A DNA stretch of 8,218 nucleotides from an uncultured Achromobacter sp. (GTDB lineage: Bacteria > Pseudomonadota > Gammaproteobacteria > Burkholderiales > Burkholderiaceae_B), in assembly GCA_913775005.1 (NCBI GenBank), contig CAJYKY010000056.1, positions 1 through 8,218 of the forward strand, in the 5' to 3' direction. Positions 5,613-8,218 of this stretch are shown piece after piece (positions within the stretch are counted from its first letter, which is position 1; every line of letters begins with the position of its first letter). Below the pieces are notes generated by a model that was given only the letters and a program-made list of their open reading frames with translations, ran no database searches and was not told the origin of the DNA. Both the position numbers and the translations under genes were made by a program.

Positions 5613-6359
5613 TTAGATGGCGGCAATACGCAAAAATTCTTCAGCCACAAGCGACGCGCCGCCGACCAGGGCTCCGTCGATATCAGTCATGGCGAACAAA
5701 CTGGCGGCGTTGGCAGCTTTGACGCTGCCGCCGTACAAAACCTGCACCTGCGCCGCGCCCAGCGCGCGCAGTGCGGCGCGAATCGCGCCATGAACTTCTT
5801 GTGCCTGCTCGGGGCTGGCGGTGCGGCCGGTACCGATGGCCCAGACGGGCTCATAGGCCAGCACCATGCGCGACACGGCGTCCGCGCCCAGGGCCAGCAC
5901 AGGCTTCAGCTGACGTTCGATCACGGCCAGCGTGTTGCCGGCTTCGCGGTCGGCCAGCGATTCGCCGACGCACACGACGGGCGTGAGGCCCGCAGCCAGC
6001 GCGGCTTGCGCCTTGGCGGCGACGATCTCGTCCGTTTCGCCGTGCAGCACGCGGCGTTCGGAATGCCCGGCCAGCGCCCAGCGGCAGCCAAATTCTTTCA
6101 GCATGGAACCGGACACTTCACCGGTGTATGCGCCCTTTTCATGTGCGCTGACGTCTTGCGCGCCCCAGGACACGCTGCTACCCGTAAGGGCAGAACCGGC
6201 CTGCGCCAGGTACGGAAACGGAACACAGATGCCGATTTCGCAGTGGCTCGCAGCATCCGCGGCGCGCAGCTCGGTCAGCAACGCGGCGTTCTCGGCCAGG
6301 TTGCCGTGCATCTTCCAGTTGCCCAGCACAAGGCGGGCGCGGTTTTCGACTGAAGTCAT
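5613..6359 (-). CDS. tpiA: Triosephosphate isomerase
   Basis: Interconverts dihydroxyacetone phosphate and glyceraldehyde 3-phosphate in glycolysis and gluconeogenesis; cytoplasmic homodimer with a TIM-barrel fold. All catalytic elements are present in the 248 residues: GNWKM with Asn14 and Lys16, AGHSERR with catalytic His99, the base Glu170 in AYEPVWAIGTG (168-178), flexible loop 6 after it, YGGSVK at 209-214, and the phosphate-binding GG at 233-234. Length is normal. The ATG at 6359 places NWK at the expected distance from the start, but no clear ribosome-binding site precedes it. Upstream lie a TACAAT -10-like element and a strong hairpin. secG follows after 21 nt in the same direction. 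Confidence 0.98.
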   Translation of the reverse strand: MTSVENRARLVLGNWKMHGNLAENAALLTELRAADAASHCEIGICVPFPYLAQAGSALTGSSVSWGAQDVSAHEKGAYTGEVSGSMLKEFGCRWALAGHSERRVLHGETDEIVAAKAQAALAAGLTPVVCVGESLADREAGNTLAVIERQLKPVLALGADAVSRMVLAYEPVWAIGTGRTASPEQAQEVHGAIRAALRALGAAQVQVLYGGSVKAANAASLFAMTDIDGALVGGASLVAEEFLRIAAI

Positions 6360-6407
6360 GGCGAAGTGTCAGAGTGGGTGAGCCCCGGGGGATGCGGCAA
6401 CCGCCCA

Positions 6408-6442
6408 CGGGTCTGCCTGGAAAAAATTCCAGGCGAAACCCG
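6408..6442 (-). other. Hairpin in the tpiA leader
   Basis: GCCTGGAA (6415-6422) pairs perfectly with TTCCAGGC (6427-6434) around a 4-nt loop, and outer arms CGGGT (6408-6412) and ACCCG (6438-6442) extend it across a small internal loop. No T-run follows on the minus strand, so it is not a standard terminator. If the TACAAT element at 6445-6450 is the promoter, this structure sits at the very 5' end of the tpiA mRNA and could stabilise it. Confidence 0.5.
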
Positions 6443-6444
6443 AG

Positions 6445-6450
6445 ATTGTA
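6445..6450 (-). promoter_or_regulatory. Candidate -10 box for tpiA-secG
   Basis: TACAAT on the minus strand (6450 to 6445), one mismatch from consensus, in the 129-bp gap between the oxidoreductase stop and the tpiA start. I see no convincing -35 at 16-18 nt. The start site would fall near 6438, leaving a leader of about 80 nt that begins with the hairpin at 6408-6442. Confidence 0.4.
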
Positions 6451-6457
6451 TCCTGTT

Positions 6458-6483
6458 GCGCGGCGATACGCCGAACGCCGCGC
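6458..6483 (-). terminator. Possible 3' hairpin of the quinone oxidoreductase transcript
   Basis: GCGCGGCG (6458-6465) and CGCCGCGC (6476-6483) form a perfect 8-bp GC-rich stem with a 10-nt loop, 5 nt past the oxidoreductase stop codon. The T-rich flank (TTTTCTT) lies on the plus-strand side, so as a minus-strand terminator it lacks its U-run. It may instead stabilise the mRNA 3' end or end it weakly. Confidence 0.4.
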
Positions 6484-6488
6484 TTTTC

Positions 6489-7466
6489 TTACATCGTCAG
6501 GATGATTTTGCCGATGTTTTCACCGCCTTCCATCATGGCGTGCGCCTTGGAAGCGTCGGCCAGCGGGAACGTGGCGTGCACGATCGGTTTGATGTCCCCT
6601 TTTTCCAGCAGGGGCCACGCATGCTCACGCAGGGCGCGCGCGATGGCGCCCTTGAAGTCGACCGAACGCGGACGCAGCGTGGAACCGGTGATGGTCAGGC
6701 GGCGGCGCATGACCTGGGACGTATCCACGCTGGCGGTCGACCCGCCCAGCTGCGCAATGATGACGATGCGGCCGTCATCGGCCAGGCATTGCATGTCGCG
6801 CGCGATGTAGTCGCCCGCCACCATGTCAAGAATGACGTCAACACCGCGCCCGCCGGTGGCGTCCATCACCTCCTTCACGAAGTCCTGGGTCTTGTAGTTG
6901 ATGCCCTTTTCGGCGCCCAGCGCTTCCACGGCGCGGGCACGGTCATCGCTGCCGACCGTTGCGTAAACTTTGTGGCCCATGGCTCGGGCCAGCTGGATGG
7001 CCGTGGTGCCGATGCCGCTGGCGCCGCCGTGCACCAGCAGGATTTCGTCGCCGGACAGCTGGCCGCGATCGAACACGTTGCTCCAGACGGTGAAGTACGT
7101 TTCCGGCAAGCCGGCCGCTTCGATGTCGGACAAGCCTTTCGGAATGGGCAGGCATTGCGCGACGGGCGCCACGCAGTATTCCGCGTAACCGCCGCCGGCG
7201 ACCAGCGCGCAGACCTTGTCGCCCACGGCAAAGCCGCTGCCGGCCAGATCGCCGCTGACGATTTCACCGGCCACTTCCAGGCCCGGCAGATCGGACGCGC
7301 CCTTGGGCGGCGCGTAGTTGCCCTTGCGCTGGAAGACGTCGGGGCGGTTGATGCCCGCGGCGCTGACTTTGATCAGGACTTCGCCCGCGCCTGCCTCGGG
7401 CGTGGGGCGTTCCACAGGGACCAGAACCTCGGGGCCACCGGGGCGGGAGATTTCAACAGCTTGCAT
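6489..7466 (-). CDS. PIG3-type NAD(P)H quinone oxidoreductase (zinc-free MDR family)
   Basis: A 325-residue medium-chain dehydrogenase/reductase resembling quinone oxidoreductases of the PIG3/TP53I3 group, expected to reduce quinones with NADPH in the cytoplasm. The N-terminal GroES-like domain has VSAAGINRPDVFQRKGNY at 34-51, PGLEVAGEI at 61-69 and GDKVCALVAGGGYAEY at 82-97. The Rossmann domain shows LLVHGGASGIGTTAIQLA at 143-160 and GVDVILDMVAGDY at 208-220. The cysteine-rich structural zinc site of alcohol dehydrogenases is absent, as expected for this class. The frame stays open upstream to 7724, but AGGAGG (7473-7478) lies 6 nt before the ATG at 7466 and the upstream part runs antisense through tRNA-Ser, so 7466 is the start. 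It precedes tpiA by 129 bp with its own 3' hairpin. Confidence 0.94.
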   Translation of the reverse strand: MQAVEISRPGGPEVLVPVERPTPEAGAGEVLIKVSAAGINRPDVFQRKGNYAPPKGASDLPGLEVAGEIVSGDLAGSGFAVGDKVCALVAGGGYAEYCVAPVAQCLPIPKGLSDIEAAGLPETYFTVWSNVFDRGQLSGDEILLVHGGASGIGTTAIQLARAMGHKVYATVGSDDRARAVEALGAEKGINYKTQDFVKEVMDATGGRGVDVILDMVAGDYIARDMQCLADDGRIVIIAQLGGSTASVDTSQVMRRRLTITGSTLRPRSVDFKGAIARALREHAWPLLEKGDIKPIVHATFPLADASKAHAMMEGGENIGKIILTM

Positions 7467-7617
7467 CGCGTGCCTCCTTTGCAGCAAATGGATTATTATT
7501 GCGCCCTTTACTGCATATCGCGATTTCGTTTGGGCAGAGTGTTTGCCTGACGGCCGATTCGCACAGACCCCCGGTATTGCCCCGGCCGCGCCCTGCGCGC
7601 CCATGGCGAACACCCCC

Positions 7618-7705
7618 GGAAGCGTGGCAGAGTGGTCGATTGCACCGGTCTTGAAAACCGGCAACGGGTAACCGTTCGTGAGTTCGAATCTCACCGCTTC
7701 CGCCA
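7618..7705 (+). tRNA. tRNA-Ser (UGA anticodon)
   Basis: An 88-nt class II tRNA. Acceptor stem GGAAGCG pairs with CGCTTCC, followed by G and encoded CCA. The D-arm has AGAGTGGTCGATTGC, the anticodon stem CCGGT/ACCGG is perfect, and the loop CTTGAAA places TGA at 7652-7654, reading UCA, UCG and UCU. A long variable arm (about 7662-7680) and TTCGAATC T-loop complete it. It is divergent from the oxidoreductase gene; the 151-bp gap between them showed no promoter I would defend. Confidence 0.97.
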
Positions 7706-7719
7706 AATTCCCTTTGGCG
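7701..7719 (+). other. Hairpin pairing the tRNA-Ser 3' end with its trailer
   Basis: CGCCAAA (7701-7707), which includes the discriminator and CCA end of tRNA-Ser, is a perfect 7-bp complement of TTTGGCG (7713-7719) across a 5-nt loop. In the precursor RNA this would compete with the last acceptor-stem pair and shield the CCA. No T-run follows, so it is not a standard terminator. Confidence 0.45.
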
Positions 7720-7837
7720 ATCACGCCCGTCGGCCATCCGCGCCGCGCTTGATCCGCATCACATCGCCTCGGTGCGCGCCTCGCGGCACGCGCTTCACCG
7801 GCGTAGTATGTCCCTTGTTGTTTACGCTTCTTGACCG

Positions 7838-7861
7838 GGCGGCCGCGACACTCGGGCCGCC
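7838..7861 (+). other. GC-rich hairpin in the uspA leader
   Basis: GGCGGCC (7838-7844) pairs perfectly with GGCCGCC (7855-7861); inside, CGA (7846-7848) pairs with TCG (7852-7854) after a one-base bulge. It ends 13 nt before the AGGAGG of the stress-protein gene. It is followed by C-rich, not T-rich, sequence, so a leader structure is likelier than a tRNA-Ser terminator. Confidence 0.45.
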
Positions 7862-7885
7862 TCCCCCCTGACGCAGGAGGTTGCC

Positions 7886-8218
7886 ATGTACAAGCACATT
7901 CTTATCCCCATCGACGGTTCCAGCCTGTCCGGTACAGGTCTTGCCCAAGGGCTGACGCTGGCCCGCGCGCTGGGCGCCAAGGTGACGGTCGTGACGGCTT
8001 ACGCCAACTTCCACGCGCCCTCGATGGAAACCGTGCAATTCGAAGGCGTGCGCGCCGCCTATGAAAGCCAGGCCAGCGAGCTGGCCCGCTCGTATCTGGC
8101 GGACGCGGAAGCGCAAGCCAAACAGGCCGGCGTACCGTGCACCACGGAAATGCGCGAAAGCGATACGCCCTACCAGGTGATCATCGACATCGCGATGACC
8201 CAAGGTTGCGACCTGATC
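7886..8218 (+). CDS. Universal stress protein, UspA family (N-terminal part)
   Basis: The first 111 residues of a Usp-domain protein; the frame is open at the window edge and a usual single-domain Usp is 140-160 residues. It begins MYKHILIPIDGS with Asp10, the conserved nucleotide-pocket aspartate at the end of strand 1; then helix 1 with LAQGLTLARALGAKVTVVTAY (19-39), an amphipathic region about 50-80 (SQASELARSYLADAEAQAKQAG), and DTPYQVIIDIAMTQGCDLI at the edge. The ATP-binding GxxG motif of this family would lie beyond the end, so ATP binding cannot be judged. AGGAGG (7875-7880) lies 5 nt before the ATG, an ideal start. Usp proteins support survival in stress or stationary phase; partner unknown. 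Confidence 0.93.
   Translation, partial: MYKHILIPIDGSSLSGTGLAQGLTLARALGAKVTVVTAYANFHAPSMETVQFEGVRAAYESQASELARSYLADAEAQAKQAGVPCTTEMRESDTPYQVIIDIAMTQGCDLI

Noticed and set aside
5286..6353. A 355-residue plus-strand frame antisense to secG and tpiA
   Set aside because: tpiA and secG on the other strand are certain; the frame has no recognisable domain and no good start site.
6366..7550. A 394-residue plus-strand frame antisense to the quinone oxidoreductase
   Set aside because: Shadow of a well-supported gene; no motif and low-complexity HDG-rich text.
7467..7724. N-terminal extension of the quinone oxidoreductase to a start at 7724
   Set aside because: The extension reads antisense through tRNA-Ser, and a perfect AGGAGG sits 6 nt before the ATG at 7466.

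Overview
The window looks like chromosomal DNA of a GC-rich betaproteobacterium of the Alcaligenaceae type (Achromobacter/Bordetella-like). This is inferred from the Bug-family solute-binding gene, the codon use, a tpiA-secG-tRNA-Leu block, and TGCTAGAAT-style extended -10 promoters. No database search was possible.

Left part (1-3311) is a small catabolic-looking locus. On the minus strand run a PhzS-like FAD monooxygenase (1404-2669), a DUF3237 protein that overlaps its stop by ATGA (922-1407), and a Bug/TctC periplasmic binding protein whose 3' end lies outside the window (1-871). A MarR-type repressor (2817-3311) diverges from them. The 147-bp divergent region holds a 9+3+9 perfect inverted repeat 18 bp before the monooxygenase start, a likely MarR operator. 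The simplest reading is ligand-responsive control of an uptake-plus-hydroxylation operon for an unknown, probably aromatic or heteroaromatic, acid.

Middle part (3312-4861): an MptpB-like tyrosine/lipid phosphatase gene (3355-4146) on the plus strand, a small lipoprotein on the minus strand (4169-4402), and a divergent three-helix membrane protein (4509-4814).

Right part (4827-8218) is housekeeping. On the minus strand: tRNA-Leu(GAG) with its own promoter and terminator, secG with a perfect 12-bp terminator, tpiA, and a PIG3-type quinone oxidoreductase. On the plus strand: tRNA-Ser(UGA) and the start of a universal stress protein gene (partial, runs off the end). tpiA and secG are 21 nt apart and surely co-transcribed; secG and tRNA-Leu are separated by a terminator and a new promoter.

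There is no gene-free stretch above 300 bases, and I saw no CRISPR array, insertion sequence or rRNA. Most long antisense reading frames are GC-rich shadows. Nothing here is clearly a new defence or mobile system. The best candidate for something undescribed is the MarR / monooxygenase / DUF3237 / Bug locus and its operator.
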